Positions 8,911 through 19,547 are shown, counted from the stretch's first letter. The stretch is DNA of 64,000 bases from Sphingopyxis sp. FD7 (GCF_003609835.1 NZ_AP017898.1:2170001-2234000); one strand, 5' to 3'. The notes: generated from the sequence alone by a model not told the origin. Program-made: numbers and translations.

Positions 8911-9312
8911 TCAGCCGAGAATGACGAACACCGCACCCATCGCGGCATAGAAGAGCAGCCAATATCCCGCGTCGATCGCGAACAGCCTGCCGCTCGCGCG
9001 GCTGAACAGATAGTTGGTGCCGATCGCCGGAACGACAAAGCCCAAAGCAACGCCCACCGAAATCATCATCGTCGATCGCGCGCTCATCTCGCCGAAATGC
9101 GCCAGCAGATGGCCCAGGAAGACCGCCGACACGATGCTGAGCAAAAAGGTCGTGCCATAGATCAGCGCGAAATTGCCCTGCTTCAGCTCCTCTTCGGTAA
9201 AGCCATGCTCTTTCATCCACAGCTTGCCGAACAGCGGCCCGTACCAGATGCCGCCGACAACGAAGCCCGCCGCCGCCGCGACGATGATTGCGATCCAGCT
9301 CAGATTTGCCAT
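8911..9312 (-). CDS. DUF1761 family membrane protein
   Basis: The 133-residue protein has about four hydrophobic segments: WIAIIVAAAAGFVVGGIWYG at the start, ALIYGTTFLLSIVSAVFLG in the middle, MMISVGVALGFVV, and a C-terminal YWLLFYAAMGAVFVIL. The WYGPLFGKLWM motif after the first helix is characteristic of DUF1761. The start at 9312 is supported by GGGGAGGATGAA directly upstream. Function unknown; inner membrane. It is divergent from rimO across an 85-bp gap. Confidence 0.82.
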   Translation of the reverse strand: MANLSWIAIIVAAAAGFVVGGIWYGPLFGKLWMKEHGFTEEELKQGNFALIYGTTFLLSIVSAVFLGHLLAHFGEMSARSTMMISVGVALGFVVPAIGTNYLFSRASGRLFAIDAGYWLLFYAAMGAVFVILG

Positions 9313-9397
9313 TTCATCCTCCCCTTCCGGCGCGCACCATGCTCCGTCTCGCCGCGCGTGACAAGCGGCGCAAAATCGACTATGCGCGCCGCCGATC

Positions 9398-10765
9398 ATG
9401 ACAACCAAGACTCTTCCTGCCCAGCCGAAAGTCGGCATGGTGTCGCTCGGCTGCCCCAAGGCGCTCGTCGACAGTGAACGGATATTGACCAAGCTGCGCG
9501 CCGACGGTTACGGCCTGTCGCCCGACTATGCGGGCGCCGACGTCGTGCTCGTCAACACCTGCGGCTTTCTCGACTCGGCGAAGGAAGAAAGCCTCGAGGC
9601 GATCGGCGAGGCGATGGCCGAGAATGGCCGCGTCATCGTCACCGGCTGCATGGGCAATGAGGCCGAAGCGATCCGCGCGCGCTTCCCGAACGTCCTCGCG
9701 GTCACCGGCGCGCATCAATATGAGCAGGTCGTCGATGCCGTCCACGACGCCGCACCGCCGACGCAAGGGCCGTTCGTCGACCTCGTTCCCGAAGGTGGGC
9801 TGAAACTGACGCCGCGCCACTACAGCTACCTCAAGATCAGCGAAGGCTGCAACCACAGCTGCGCCTTCTGCATCATCCCCGACCTACGCGGCAAACTTGT
9901 CAGTCGCCGCATCGACGCGGTGCTGCGCGAGGCCGAAAAACTCGTCGCGGCGGGAACGAAGGAGCTGCTGGTCATCAGCCAGGACACCTCGGCCTATGGC
10001 GTCGATATTCGCCACGACCCGCGCCAATGGCACGGCCGCGAGGTGCGCGCGCACATGACCGACCTCGCGCGCGAACTCGGCCGGCTGCGCACCGGCGAGG
10101 GCCACGCGCCGTGGGTGCGCCTCCACTATGTCTATCCCTATCCGCACGTCGACGCCGTCATCCCGCTGATGGCCGAAGGGCTGCTGACGCCTTATCTTGA
10201 CATCCCCTTCCAGCACGCGAGCCCCAGCGTCCTCAAGCGCATGAAGCGCCCCGCGAACGAAGCGAAGGTGCTCGAACGGCTGAAGAATTGGCGCGCCATC
10301 GCCCCCGACATCGCAATCCGCTCCAGCTTCGTCGTCGGCTTCCCCGGCGAGACCGAGGCGGATTTCCAATATCTGCTCGACTGGCTCGACGAAGCGCAGC
10401 TCGACCGCGTCGGCGCCTTCCGCTTCGAGCCCGTCGCGGGCGCGCAGGCGAATGCCCTGCCCGACCCCGTGCCCGAAGAGGTCAAGGAGGAACGCTTCCA
10501 GCGGATCATGGCAAAAACCGCCGCGATCAGCGCCGCCAAGCTGGAGGCCAAGATCGGCCGCACCCTCCCCGTCATCATCGACGAGATCGGCGACGCCGAC
10601 GAAGAGGGCAGCATCGGCGCGACGGGCCGGTCACAGGCCGACGCGCCCGAAATCGACGGCCACGTCTACCTCCGCGACGTCGCGGCGACGCTGAAGGCGG
10701 GCGACATCGTCGACGTCGTCGTCGAGGATGCCGACGAACACGACCTGTTCGGCGTGGTGACCTGA
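9398..10765 (+). CDS. rimO: Ribosomal protein S12 methylthiotransferase
   Basis: The 455-residue enzyme adds a methylthio group to the beta carbon of a conserved aspartate in ribosomal protein S12. It has the UPF0004 N-terminal domain with three [4Fe-4S] cysteines (GCPK near residue 19, NTCGF near 54, TGCMG near 85), the radical SAM motif CNHSCAFC at about residue 151, and a C-terminal TRAM domain. [11 protein letters not shown] directly after the radical SAM motif is typical of RimO rather than MiaB. It requires iron-sulfur clusters, which the SUF operon of this window could supply. Confidence 0.95.
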   Translation: MTTKTLPAQPKVGMVSLGCPKALVDSERILTKLRADGYGLSPDYAGADVVLVNTCGFLDSAKEESLEAIGEAMAENGRVIVTGCMGNEAEAIRARFPNVLAVTGAHQYEQVVDAVHDAAPPTQGPFVDLVPEGGLKLTPRHYSYLKISEGCNHSCAFCIIPDLRGKLVSRRIDAVLREAEKLVAAGTKELLVISQDTSAYGVDIRHDPRQWHGREVRAHMTDLARELGRLRTGEGHAPWVRLHYVYPYPHVDAVIPLMAEGLLTPYLDIPFQHASPSVLKRMKRPANEAKVLERLKNWRAIAPDIAIRSSFVVGFPGETEADFQYLLDWLDEAQLDRVGAFRFEPVAGAQANALPDPVPEEVKEERFQRIMAKTAAISAAKLEAKIGRTLPVIIDEIGDADEEGSIGATGRSQADAPEIDGHVYLRDVAATLKAGDIVDVVVEDADEHDLFGVVT

Positions 10766-11065
10766 ACCCAGCCCTGCCGAAAATCGCTGTCCTACAGGAC
10801 GCGGCTCCCATAGCCTTGCGGGATGGTCATCGCCCGCGCCCTTGAACAGCGATTTGCGAGTGAAGTTGCGCAGTTTTCTGCGACTTTCCGAGAATCAGGC
10901 TTTCTTTCACGTCGTCATCCCGGACCTGATCCGGGATCCAGGGGCGATGCTGAGGGGTTCCCGGATCAAATCCGGCATGAAGCACCTGCTGGGCAGCAAT
11001 GCAAAACGCGATTTGCGAGTGAAGTTAGGCGGATTTCCGCCACTTTCGCCGCGGCCATTCCATCC
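10766..11065. other. Intergenic region holding a composite repeat
   Basis: These 300 bp between the convergent rimO and pit genes contain no credible gene. About 200 bp are occupied by the composite repeat described at 10849-11045. The remainder, 10766-10848, shows nothing recognisable. Confidence 0.7.
10849..11045 (+). repeat. Composite repeat, copy A (two direct flanks around a palindrome)
   Basis: Identical 19-bp flanks gcgatttgcgagtgaagtt occur at 10849-10867 and 11008-11026. Between them lies a gtcatcccggacctgatccgg palindrome with partner arm cggatcaaatccgg. The flanks continue as short hairpins (gcgcagttttctgcg; ggcggatttccgcc). A second copy with the same order of parts lies on the other strand at 22965-23168. 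Confidence 0.8.
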
Positions 11066-12079
11066 TTAAAACAGCCGCGTCAGCGCATAGAAGAGCGCCG
11101 CCACCGCCGCGCTGGCCGGAATGGTGATGAACCACGCCGCGATGACATTGCCCGCGACGCCCCAGCGCACCGCGCTCGCGCGCCGTGCGACGCCGGCGCC
11201 TATGATGCTGCCGGTAATCGTGTGCGTCGTCGATACCGGGATACCGAGCAGGCTGGCGGTAAACACCATGATCGACCCGCCGGTCGAGGCGGCAAAGCCC
11301 TGATGATGCGACAATTTGGTGATGCGCCCGCCCATCGTCTCGATAATCTTCCACCCGCCCGACAGCGTGCCGAGCGCGATCGCGATATAACAGGAAAATG
11401 CGACCCAGTGCGGCACATGGAACTCGCCCGACAGATAACCGGTCGAATAGAGCAGCACCGCGATGATCCCCATCGTCTTCTGCGCATCATTGAGCCCGTG
11501 GCTCAGCGAATAGGCGGCAGACGAAAAGAGGTGGAGATAGCGAAAGGTCGATTCGGCGAATTTGGCGGTCGCGCGGTGCAGCGCCCAGCTGCTGGCCAGC
11601 ATCACCAGCATCGCCAGCAACATGCCGAGCATCGGCGACAGGAAGATCGCGATGACCGTCTTGTTGAGCCCGCTCCACTGGATACCCTCGAACCCCGCAT
11701 GGGCGACCCCCGCGCCGACGATGCCGCCAACGAGTGCGTGACTCGACGAGGACGGGATGCCCTTCAGCCAGGTGACGACATTCCAGACCATCGCGCCGAC
11801 CAGCGCCCCGAACACGACCGCGGGCGTCACCAGATCCTTGTCGATCAATCCCGCCCCGATCGTCTCGGCAACCTTGTGCAGCGCCGGGAAGGCAAGGCTC
11901 AGGAAATAGGCGGCGAAGTTGAAAAAGGCCGCGAACACGACCGCCTGCACCGGGCGCAGCAGTCGCGTCGCAACGACGGTCGCGATGCTGTTCGCCGCGT
12001 CGTGCAGGCCGTTCAGGAAATCGAACGCCAGCGCAAGGATGACGAGGCCGACGAGGAGCGGGAAAGCGAGTTCGTGCAT
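11066..12079 (-). CDS. pit: Inorganic phosphate transporter, PiT family
   Basis: The 337-residue inner-membrane protein has about ten hydrophobic segments and both PiT signature repeats: NGLHDAANSIATVVATR near the N-terminus and HGLNDAQKTMGII in the second half, plus IPVSTTHTITGSIIGAG near the C-terminus. It imports phosphate (probably as a metal-phosphate complex) with protons. It is the second gene of an operon: the Nudix-DUF47 protein is encoded 15 bp upstream on the same strand. DUF47 (PhoU-like) proteins are frequent partners of PiT transporters. Confidence 0.92.
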   Translation of the reverse strand: MHELAFPLLVGLVILALAFDFLNGLHDAANSIATVVATRLLRPVQAVVFAAFFNFAAYFLSLAFPALHKVAETIGAGLIDKDLVTPAVVFGALVGAMVWNVVTWLKGIPSSSSHALVGGIVGAGVAHAGFEGIQWSGLNKTVIAIFLSPMLGMLLAMLVMLASSWALHRATAKFAESTFRYLHLFSSAAYSLSHGLNDAQKTMGIIAVLLYSTGYLSGEFHVPHWVAFSCYIAIALGTLSGGWKIIETMGGRITKLSHHQGFAASTGGSIMVFTASLLGIPVSTTHTITGSIIGAGVARRASAVRWGVAGNVIAAWFITIPASAAVAALFYALTRLF

Positions 12080-12094
12080 GGAATGGCGCCCCGC

Positions 12095-13219
12095 CTAAGC
12101 GTGGTCGATGACCAGGCCGTCGATTTCGTTCGCGACATCCTCGAAACTGTCGGTCACGCGCTCGAGGTGACGGAACAGCTCGCGCGCGATCAGGAAGCGC
12201 GTCGGGTTCGCCTCGCCATGCTCGCGGAACAGCCGCTTGAGGCCCGATGCGTGGATTTCATCGGCATGGCCCTCCATCCGCACCAGCCGCTCGGTGAGTT
12301 CGTGGAGCCGCGAACCGTTGGCGCCGATGTTGCGGAGCAACGGCAGCGCTTCCGCCGTCAGGCGCGCGGCATCGACGATGATGCCCGCAATGTCGCGCAT
12401 CTCGGGCTCGAACTCGGTAACGTCATAGAGGTCGACCGCGCCCGCGGTCTTCTGCATCTCGTCGATCGCATCGTCCATCGACGCGATGAGGTCGGTGATC
12501 GCGCCCCGGTCAAAGGGGGTCAGGAAGGTGCGGCGAACGGTCTGGAGCACCTCGCGCGTGATCGCGTCGGCGTCATGCTCGCGCTCGATAATCTCGCGCA
12601 CATGGTCGGCCATGCCCTCGCCGCCCTGCAACATCCGCGACAAAGCGTTGGCGCCCGCAACCAGCGTCGCCGCATGGCTTTCGAACAACTCGAAAAAATT
12701 GCCCTGTCGCGGCAGCAGCCGCTGAAACCATGCGAACATCCGGCTTACCCCCGTCTTGTCATCCCCGTTCGGCACCGCGCCGCGCGGCTGCGCGACGGCA
12801 CGGAAGCCGCCATCGCCGAAGGACCGGATCAACGCCTGCAGATCGGCCTCATCGACCGCCGCTGCCGCGTCGGCGAAGGAGAACCATTTGCGTTCGCGCT
12901 CGTCCATTTCCTTCCACTCGTTGAGCTCGCTGGTCACCGCGAGCGGAAAGACTTCGACATGATACATGATCGACGCGCCGTTCGCGCGACGCTTGCGATA
13001 CTGATAACTGCCGATCGGGGTGGGGCAGACCGCGCCGACCACCCCCGCTTCCTCTTCGGCCTCGACCGCTGCTGCGGCGTGGCGCTCCATCCCGGTCAGC
13101 GGATTGCCTTTGGGTATGACCCAGCGCTTCGTCTCACGCGAGGTGATCAGCAGGATTTCGGTCGGACCATCCTGCGCCGGACCACCGAATCGGTAGGGAA
13201 GGACGGCGATTTGACGCAT
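12095..13219 (-). CDS. Nudix hydrolase fused to a DUF47 (PhoU-like) domain
   Basis: A single uninterrupted frame encodes 374 residues. Residues 1 to about 140 form a Nudix domain of the diphosphoinositol-polyphosphate/Ap(n)A hydrolase type (ETKRWVIPKGNP, then a variant Nudix box ending VEAEEEAGVVG, where the usual R of REUxEE is V). Residues 161-374 form a DUF47/UPF0111 domain (MFAWFQRLLPRQGNFFELFE, EREHDADAITREV, HERLERLVRMEGHAD-like helices), a PhoU-like helical bundle that assists PiT carriers. A methionine at residue 161 (12739) is exactly where a stand-alone DUF47 protein would start, with only GGGGGT as possible ribosome binding site, so a second shorter product is possible. The gene lies directly upstream of pit. 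Confidence 0.85.
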   Translation of the reverse strand: MRQIAVLPYRFGGPAQDGPTEILLITSRETKRWVIPKGNPLTGMERHAAAAVEAEEEAGVVGAVCPTPIGSYQYRKRRANGASIMYHVEVFPLAVTSELNEWKEMDERERKWFSFADAAAAVDEADLQALIRSFGDGGFRAVAQPRGAVPNGDDKTGVSRMFAWFQRLLPRQGNFFELFESHAATLVAGANALSRMLQGGEGMADHVREIIEREHDADAITREVLQTVRRTFLTPFDRGAITDLIASMDDAIDEMQKTAGAVDLYDVTEFEPEMRDIAGIIVDAARLTAEALPLLRNIGANGSRLHELTERLVRMEGHADEIHASGLKRLFREHGEANPTRFLIARELFRHLERVTDSFEDVANEIDGLVIDHA

Positions 13220-13412
13220 AAGGCTCCATCCTTTCCGGGGGTTGGCGTGACCGGGTGGTCAAAAGATGACAGATTGGTTTCGCGCCTATGACATTTTTGT
13301 GACAGCTACAAGTTGAGCTGCACCAATTCGTCGCGGTTTCCGTGAACGTCAATTCGATTGCAAAATGCAACGCGGTGCGTAAGCTGCCTGCAAACGACGA
13401 CTGGGAGATGAC

Positions 13413-14924
<1,512 letters not shown>

Positions 14925-14980
14925 GGATCAATCGACGTGTTCGGCTTTACGCTTGCCAATTCATGCGTCGGCTCCCTCGC

Positions 14981-15814
14981 TCAGTTGAGCGGCAGGACGT
15001 CGCGCGTAAACTCGTCCTTCACGGCTTTCGCGACCGCGCCGGTCATCGGCACGTTGATCCGGTAGCTGCCCTCGGCATAGGGTCCGACTTCATAGGGGGC
15101 GATCGCGATCGTCAGGCGGTCGAGATAGCGGCCGTCCGACGAACCGATCCAGACCGTTTGCGTCGATGCCGGCGGGCATTCGGCAAAGGGGCTGTCCGGC
15201 GCCTCGTCGACCGTGATGCCCTTCGCGGCTTTCGCGCGCTTTATCCCGGCGCAAAAGGCGTCGCGGACCGCCGCGTCGAAGGCGGCGCTGCTCTCGAACA
15301 GGTCGAGCGGCTTCATCCGCTTGCGCCGACCCCGATCCCACAGCAGCGTGTCGAAGACCTCCATCCCGTGCGCGCCGCCCGAATATGTATCGATTTCGGC
15401 CGACAGGCTGAGGAAGCGCGGCGTGTCGGTCACGCGCTGCCAGGTCTGCCGATGGCTGTGCGGGCGATAGGGATAGCCGTTCTTTTCGGCCGCGGCCTTG
15501 TCGCGCTCCGCCGCCGCGACCAGCGCCGTGCGCTTGGCCGCGCGGTCGCCATCGAGCGCCTTTGCGAGTTCCGGGATGCGCGCGGCCTCGGCCGGATAGC
15601 TATAGCTGAACTCGATCAGGTCGTTGCTTTCGCTGACGTGCGATGCCGGGGCATTTTTGGCCGCTTCGTCGGCGGCGCCATGGGGCGGCGCACCGGGAAC
15701 GGCGGCCGCGGCCGCCTTTTCCGCCTGCGTCGGCTGGTCTTCGGAACAACCCGCCAGCAGTAATGCACCGGCAAGCAACGGAAGCGTGGTTCGCCATGGT
15801 CTTTCGATCGTCAT
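14981..15814 (-). CDS. DUF3298/DUF4163-type lipoprotein
   Basis: The 277-residue protein has a lipoprotein signal with lipobox LAGC (Cys23) and an Ala/Pro-rich linker. The folded part shows the DUF4163 motif FSYSYPAEAARIPEL, then SLSAEIDTYSGGAHGM, followed by DUF3298 elements (WDRGRRKRMKPLDLF; LTIAIAPYEVGPYAEGSYRINVP), the layout seen in RsiV and related envelope proteins. It is probably a periplasmic lipid-anchored protein of unknown role. The ATG at 15814 is chosen because the signal peptide begins there. It is divergent from the M17 aminopeptidase gene. Confidence 0.82.
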   Translation of the reverse strand: MTIERPWRTTLPLLAGALLLAGCSEDQPTQAEKAAAAAVPGAPPHGAADEAAKNAPASHVSESNDLIEFSYSYPAEAARIPELAKALDGDRAAKRTALVAAAERDKAAAEKNGYPYRPHSHRQTWQRVTDTPRFLSLSAEIDTYSGGAHGMEVFDTLLWDRGRRKRMKPLDLFESSAAFDAAVRDAFCAGIKRAKAAKGITVDEAPDSPFAECPPASTQTVWIGSSDGRYLDRLTIAIAPYEVGPYAEGSYRINVPMTGAVAKAVKDEFTRDVLPLN

Positions 15815-15869
15815 GTCCGCATAACTCCGGGAATCGACAAAATATCCCGAGCAGCCTAGCACCGCCCGC

Positions 15870-17273
15870 ATGACCGACTATTCCGACCTGATCCAACCCG
15901 ACAAGGGGCAGGACGCCCGCCCGATCCATCTCGTCGACAAAAAGCGCTATGACCAATGGCTGAAAGGCCGCAGCGCGCGCGAACGCGCGCATCTGGCCGC
16001 GGTCGGTTTCAAGCCCGATGCCTATGTCCACGCCATCCTGCCCGGCGACGATCCCGACAAATGGTCGGTCGTCACGACGGTGGCCGATGTCGAAAGCCTG
16101 TCGGCATGGTGCCTCGCCAAGCTGGGGCAGATCCTGCCCGAAGGCCGCTACCGCGTCGAGGGCCGGCAACCCGGCAAGGCAATGTTCGGCTGGATGAGCG
16201 CGCAATATCGCTTCGATGCCTATAAATCGAAAGCACCCGCAAAGGGGCCGCGCGCCCTGCTCACGACGGACGTGGCCGCGATCGCCCCGATGGTCGCCGA
16301 GGCGCGCGCGGTGGCGCTCGTGCGCGACCTCGTCAACACGCCCGCCGCCGACATGGGCCCGGCAGCGATCGAAAAGGCCGCCGAACGCATCGCCAAGGCG
16401 CACGGCGGCAAGCTGATCGTGACCAAGGGAGAAGCACTCGAACAGGGCTATCCGATGATCCATGCGGTCGGGCGTGCCGCCGCCAAGCACCACGCGCCGC
16501 GCCTGATCGAGATCGAGTGGGGCAAGGAGGATCATCCGCGCGTCGCGCTGGTCGGCAAGGGGATCAGCTTCGACAGCGGCGGACTCGACATCAAGCCCGC
16601 GGCGGGGATGCGGCTGATGAAAAAGGATATGGGCGGCGCGGCCCATGTGCTGGCGCTGGCCGAACTGGTGATGGCGAGCGGCCTGCCCGTGCGGCTGCAC
16701 TGTCTGGTCGCGGCGGCCGAAAACGCCATTTCGTCCGACGCCTTTCGCCCCGGCGACGTGCTCAAAAGCCGGAAGGGGCTGACCGTCGAAATCGGCAATA
16801 CCGATGCCGAGGGGCGGCTGGTGCTCGGTGATGCGCTGGCAAAAGCCGCCGAGTCGGAACCCGAGCTGATCGTCGATTTCGCGACGCTGACGGGCGCCGC
16901 GCGCGTCGCGCTCGGCCCCGATTTGCCGCCGCTGTTCGCCAATGACGATGCGCTCGCCGATGCAATGCTGGCGGGCGGGATCGAGCGCGACGATCCGCTG
17001 TGGCGGATGCCGCTGTGGGACGGCTATGCCGACCTTCTCGAAACCGACATCGCCGACCTTGGCAATGCGGGGAGCTCGCCCTTCGCCGGGGCGATCACCG
17101 CAGCCCTGTTCCTGAAGCGCTTTGTTCCCGACGGGACGGCGTGGGCGCATATCGACACCTTCGCCTGGCGGCCGACGGCAAAACCCGGCCGCCCAAAGGG
17201 CGGCGCGGCGCTGGGGCTGCGCGCCGCATGGGCGATGCTGCAAGCGCGCTACGACCGCCGCGGCAAGGCTTGA
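15870..17273 (+). CDS. Leucyl aminopeptidase family protein (M17)
   Basis: The 467-residue cytosolic metallopeptidase removes N-terminal amino acids. The C-terminal catalytic domain carries metal and active-site motifs GKGISFDSGGLDIKP and NTDAEGRLVLGDAL, the M17 signature. The N-terminal domain is shorter and divergent compared with PepA, as in the alphaproteobacterial PepB-like branch. It is the first gene of a tight cluster with the C40 peptidase (22 bp downstream) and argC. Confidence 0.92.
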   Translation: MTDYSDLIQPDKGQDARPIHLVDKKRYDQWLKGRSARERAHLAAVGFKPDAYVHAILPGDDPDKWSVVTTVADVESLSAWCLAKLGQILPEGRYRVEGRQPGKAMFGWMSAQYRFDAYKSKAPAKGPRALLTTDVAAIAPMVAEARAVALVRDLVNTPAADMGPAAIEKAAERIAKAHGGKLIVTKGEALEQGYPMIHAVGRAAAKHHAPRLIEIEWGKEDHPRVALVGKGISFDSGGLDIKPAAGMRLMKKDMGGAAHVLALAELVMASGLPVRLHCLVAAAENAISSDAFRPGDVLKSRKGLTVEIGNTDAEGRLVLGDALAKAAESEPELIVDFATLTGAARVALGPDLPPLFANDDALADAMLAGGIERDDPLWRMPLWDGYADLLETDIADLGNAGSSPFAGAITAALFLKRFVPDGTAWAHIDTFAWRPTAKPGRPKGGAALGLRAAWAMLQARYDRRGKA

Positions 17274-17295
17274 TAAAGCCTCTTCCGCTGGTCTA

Positions 17296-18297
17296 ATGGC
17301 CCGCGATCGTCCGCACCCCGCGGACCCGGTTGCAACAGGACGGCAAGTGACAGCAGACAGCGGTGACAATTCAGCGGCGAGCCGCGTGCGCATGGGACGC
17401 CCCGGCACCGTCGGAGCGGGCCGCGACCGCTTTGGCCTGACCGGGACGTCGCAGGCGTTTGATCCGCGTATCGTCGCGATCCGTCCCGACCTCGCCGACA
17501 TTGCGGTCGCCGGCACTTATTTCGCGCCGCATTATGCGGCGCCGATGATGCGGAGCGGGGTGCTCCCCGCCGCGGCGCTGCGCGCATCGCCGTCGCTGGA
17601 CGCCGAACAGACGAGCGAATTGCTGTTCGGCGAAGGCTTTGCGCTTCTCGACCTGACTGGCGGCTGGGCGTGGGGCTATTGCCTCGCCGACCATTATGTC
17701 GGCTATCTTGCCGCCGAAGCGCTCGGCGCGCCGATCGCGCCGACGCATCGCGTGCAGATGGTCGAGGCGATGCTGCACAGCGCGCCCGACGCCGCGAGCG
17801 GCGGTCCGGGCGTCCTGCCACGCGGCGCGCTGGTGATGGGCGAGGCCGAGGGCGAATGGCTGGCGACCGCGCACGGCTATCTGCCGCTCGCGGCGCTGGT
17901 GGAGGTCGGGGTGACCGAGAACGACCCCGCGGGACTGGCCGAGGCGATGATCGGCACGCCTTATGTCTGGGGCGGCCGCACCGCCAAGGGCATCGACTGT
18001 TCGGGCCTGGTCCAGCTCGCCTGGGCGGCGGCGGGAATCCAGTTGCCGCGCGACACCGATCTGCAACTCGCCGCGCTCGGCGCCGACAAGGATGTCGATC
18101 CCGCACGGCTCGCGCGCGGCGACCTTGTTTTCTTTCCCGGCCATGTCGGGATCATGGCCGACGCGGCGACGATCGTTCACGCCAGCCAGCACTGGATGGA
18201 GGTGCGCGCCGAGCCGCTCGCCGACCTGATCGCGCGAACGAAGGCCGAGGGGCATGAAGTGCCGGTCAGCGGCGCGAAGCGACTGCGTAGGCCATGA
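17296..18297 (+). CDS. NlpC/P60 (C40) family cysteine peptidase
   Basis: A 333-residue protein. Residues 45-205 look like SH3-type ligand-binding regions (VMGEAEGEWLATAHGYLPLAAL). The NlpC/P60 domain follows, with catalytic Cys235 in GIDCSGLVQLAW and His283 in PGHVGIM, and YVWGGR in front of the cysteine as usual. It probably cleaves peptidoglycan stem peptides. No clear signal peptide is visible from the ATG at 17296, so it may act on recycled muropeptides, like other C40 enzymes next to M17 peptidases. Its stop overlaps the argC start (ATGA). Confidence 0.88.
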   Translation: MARDRPHPADPVATGRQVTADSGDNSAASRVRMGRPGTVGAGRDRFGLTGTSQAFDPRIVAIRPDLADIAVAGTYFAPHYAAPMMRSGVLPAAALRASPSLDAEQTSELLFGEGFALLDLTGGWAWGYCLADHYVGYLAAEALGAPIAPTHRVQMVEAMLHSAPDAASGGPGVLPRGALVMGEAEGEWLATAHGYLPLAALVEVGVTENDPAGLAEAMIGTPYVWGGRTAKGIDCSGLVQLAWAAAGIQLPRDTDLQLAALGADKDVDPARLARGDLVFFPGHVGIMADAATIVHASQHWMEVRAEPLADLIARTKAEGHEVPVSGAKRLRRP

Positions 18298-19220
18298 CCC
18301 ACAGCATATTCATCGACGGCGCCGCGGGAACGACGGGCCTGGAAATCGCCGAACGGCTTGCAGGGCGAAGCGAATTCACGCTGATCGCGCTCGACGAGGC
18401 GCGCCGCAAACATGCCGCCGCGCGGCGCGAGGCGCTCAACGACGCCGATTTCGTCATCCTCTGCCTGCCCGACGATGCGGCGCGCGAGGCGGTGGCGATG
18501 ATCGGCAATAACCGCACCCGCGCGATCGACGCCTCGACCGCGCACCGCGTCGCGCCAGGCTGGACCTATGGTTTTCCCGAAGTCGTCGGCCACGATGCGG
18601 TGGCGTCGGCCGCTCGCGTATCGAACCCCGGCTGCTATTCGACGGGCTTCATCGCGCTCGTCGCGCCGCTGGTGCGCGCGGGCCTGCTCCCCGCCGACTG
18701 GCCCTATATCTGCCACGCGGTCAGCGGCTATTCGGGCGGCGGCAAGGCGCTGATCGAACGGTTCGAGGCTGACCGCGACATCGCCTGGCGCGGTTATGCG
18801 CTCGCGCTCGGTCACAAGCATGTGCCCGAAATGCAGGCGCGCTGCGGCCTGTCGATCGCTCCGCTGTTCGCTCCCGCGGTCATCCCGGCGCATCGCGGCA
18901 TGGTGGTCGAAGTGCCCTTGCCGCTCGGCGCGATGCGCGGTGCCGCCGCGCCCGACACGCTGCGCGCCGCGCTCGCCGATTTTTACGGCGCAAGCCCGGT
19001 CGTCGTCATGGCCGACGCGCCGACGGACGGCGAAATGCTGCTCCGCGTGTCGGACGCGGGGGATGACCGCATCGAATTGTTCGTCTTCGCCAATGCCGAC
19101 ACCAGCCAGGCGCGGCTTGTCGCGCGGCTCGACAATCTGGGCAAGGGCGCCAGCGGCGCCTGCGTCCAGAACCTCAATATCATGGCGGGATTGCCCGAAA
19201 CTGCGGGTTTACGCCTGTAA
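18294..19220 (+). CDS. argC: N-acetyl-gamma-glutamyl-phosphate reductase (short form)
   Basis: The 308-residue enzyme catalyses the NADPH-dependent third step of arginine biosynthesis. Motifs: Rossmann loop GAAGTTGLEIAERL, DASTAHR, and catalytic Cys114 in SNPGCYSTG. The size and the GAAGTTG start are those of the shorter argC type common in alphaproteobacteria. It overlaps the upstream C40 peptidase gene by 4 nt, so translation is probably coupled, though no functional link between the two is obvious. Confidence 0.93.
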   Translation: MTHSIFIDGAAGTTGLEIAERLAGRSEFTLIALDEARRKHAAARREALNDADFVILCLPDDAAREAVAMIGNNRTRAIDASTAHRVAPGWTYGFPEVVGHDAVASAARVSNPGCYSTGFIALVAPLVRAGLLPADWPYICHAVSGYSGGGKALIERFEADRDIAWRGYALALGHKHVPEMQARCGLSIAPLFAPAVIPAHRGMVVEVPLPLGAMRGAAAPDTLRAALADFYGASPVVVMADAPTDGEMLLRVSDAGDDRIELFVFANADTSQARLVARLDNLGKGASGACVQNLNIMAGLPETAGLRL

Positions 19221-19238
19221 GCCTTCGCATCAGCCTCC

Positions 19239-19315
19239 GTCATCCCGGCGAAGGCCGGGATCTCGACCTCAAGGTCAGAACGCGACGATGAGATTCCGGC
19301 TTTCGCCGGGATGAC
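19239..19315. repeat. Palindromic repeat (gtcatcccggcgaaggccgggat family)
   Basis: A 77-bp element with outer arms gtcatcccggcgaaggccgg and ccggctttcgccgggatgac. It lies between argC and the convergent small protein gene. Confidence 0.9.
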
Positions 19316-19331
19316 GTGGTGAAATCCGGGC

Positions 19332-19547
19332 TCAGTGAACCGTGTCGAGGACGTCTTCGACCGACAAATAGGTGATCAATCGCTCGATCTGGCGCCAGCG
19401 GGCAAAATAGACGTGGTTGCCCAGCACACGATATTGTTCGGCGCGCGCTGCCGCCGCAAAACCGGCTTCTTCGCCGTGCAGGCTGATGAGCGCATGAGCA
19501 TCCTCGACCGCGGCACGGTCGGCAAGAAAAGGGGCTGGCAAGTGCAT
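19332..19547 (-). CDS. Conserved small hypothetical protein (71 aa)
   Basis: A 71-residue soluble, helical protein beginning MHLPAPFLADRAAVEDAHAL, with a later WRQIERLITYLS. A good ribosome binding site (AGGAAGTCG) precedes the ATG. From memory, close relatives are found next to housekeeping genes in many sphingomonads, annotated only as hypothetical. The motif GNHVYFARWRQIE suggests a fold with conserved aromatic and basic residues. No function can be assigned. Confidence 0.7.
   Translation of the reverse strand: MHLPAPFLADRAAVEDAHALISLHGEEAGFAAAARAEQYRVLGNHVYFARWRQIERLITYLSVEDVLDTVH

Noticed and set aside
10823..13291. An 822-codon open frame on the + strand across rimO-pit intergenic DNA, pit and the Nudix-DUF47 gene
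   Set aside because: It is the antisense of two well-supported genes on the minus strand. Its amino acid composition is dominated by R, D, H and Q, typical of an antisense frame in GC-rich DNA, and it matches no family.
13358..13370. Short dyad TTGCA-AAA-TGCAA in the pit/BVMO divergent region as an operator
   Set aside because: Five-base arms are too short to stand out from chance, and no regulator gene is next to it.
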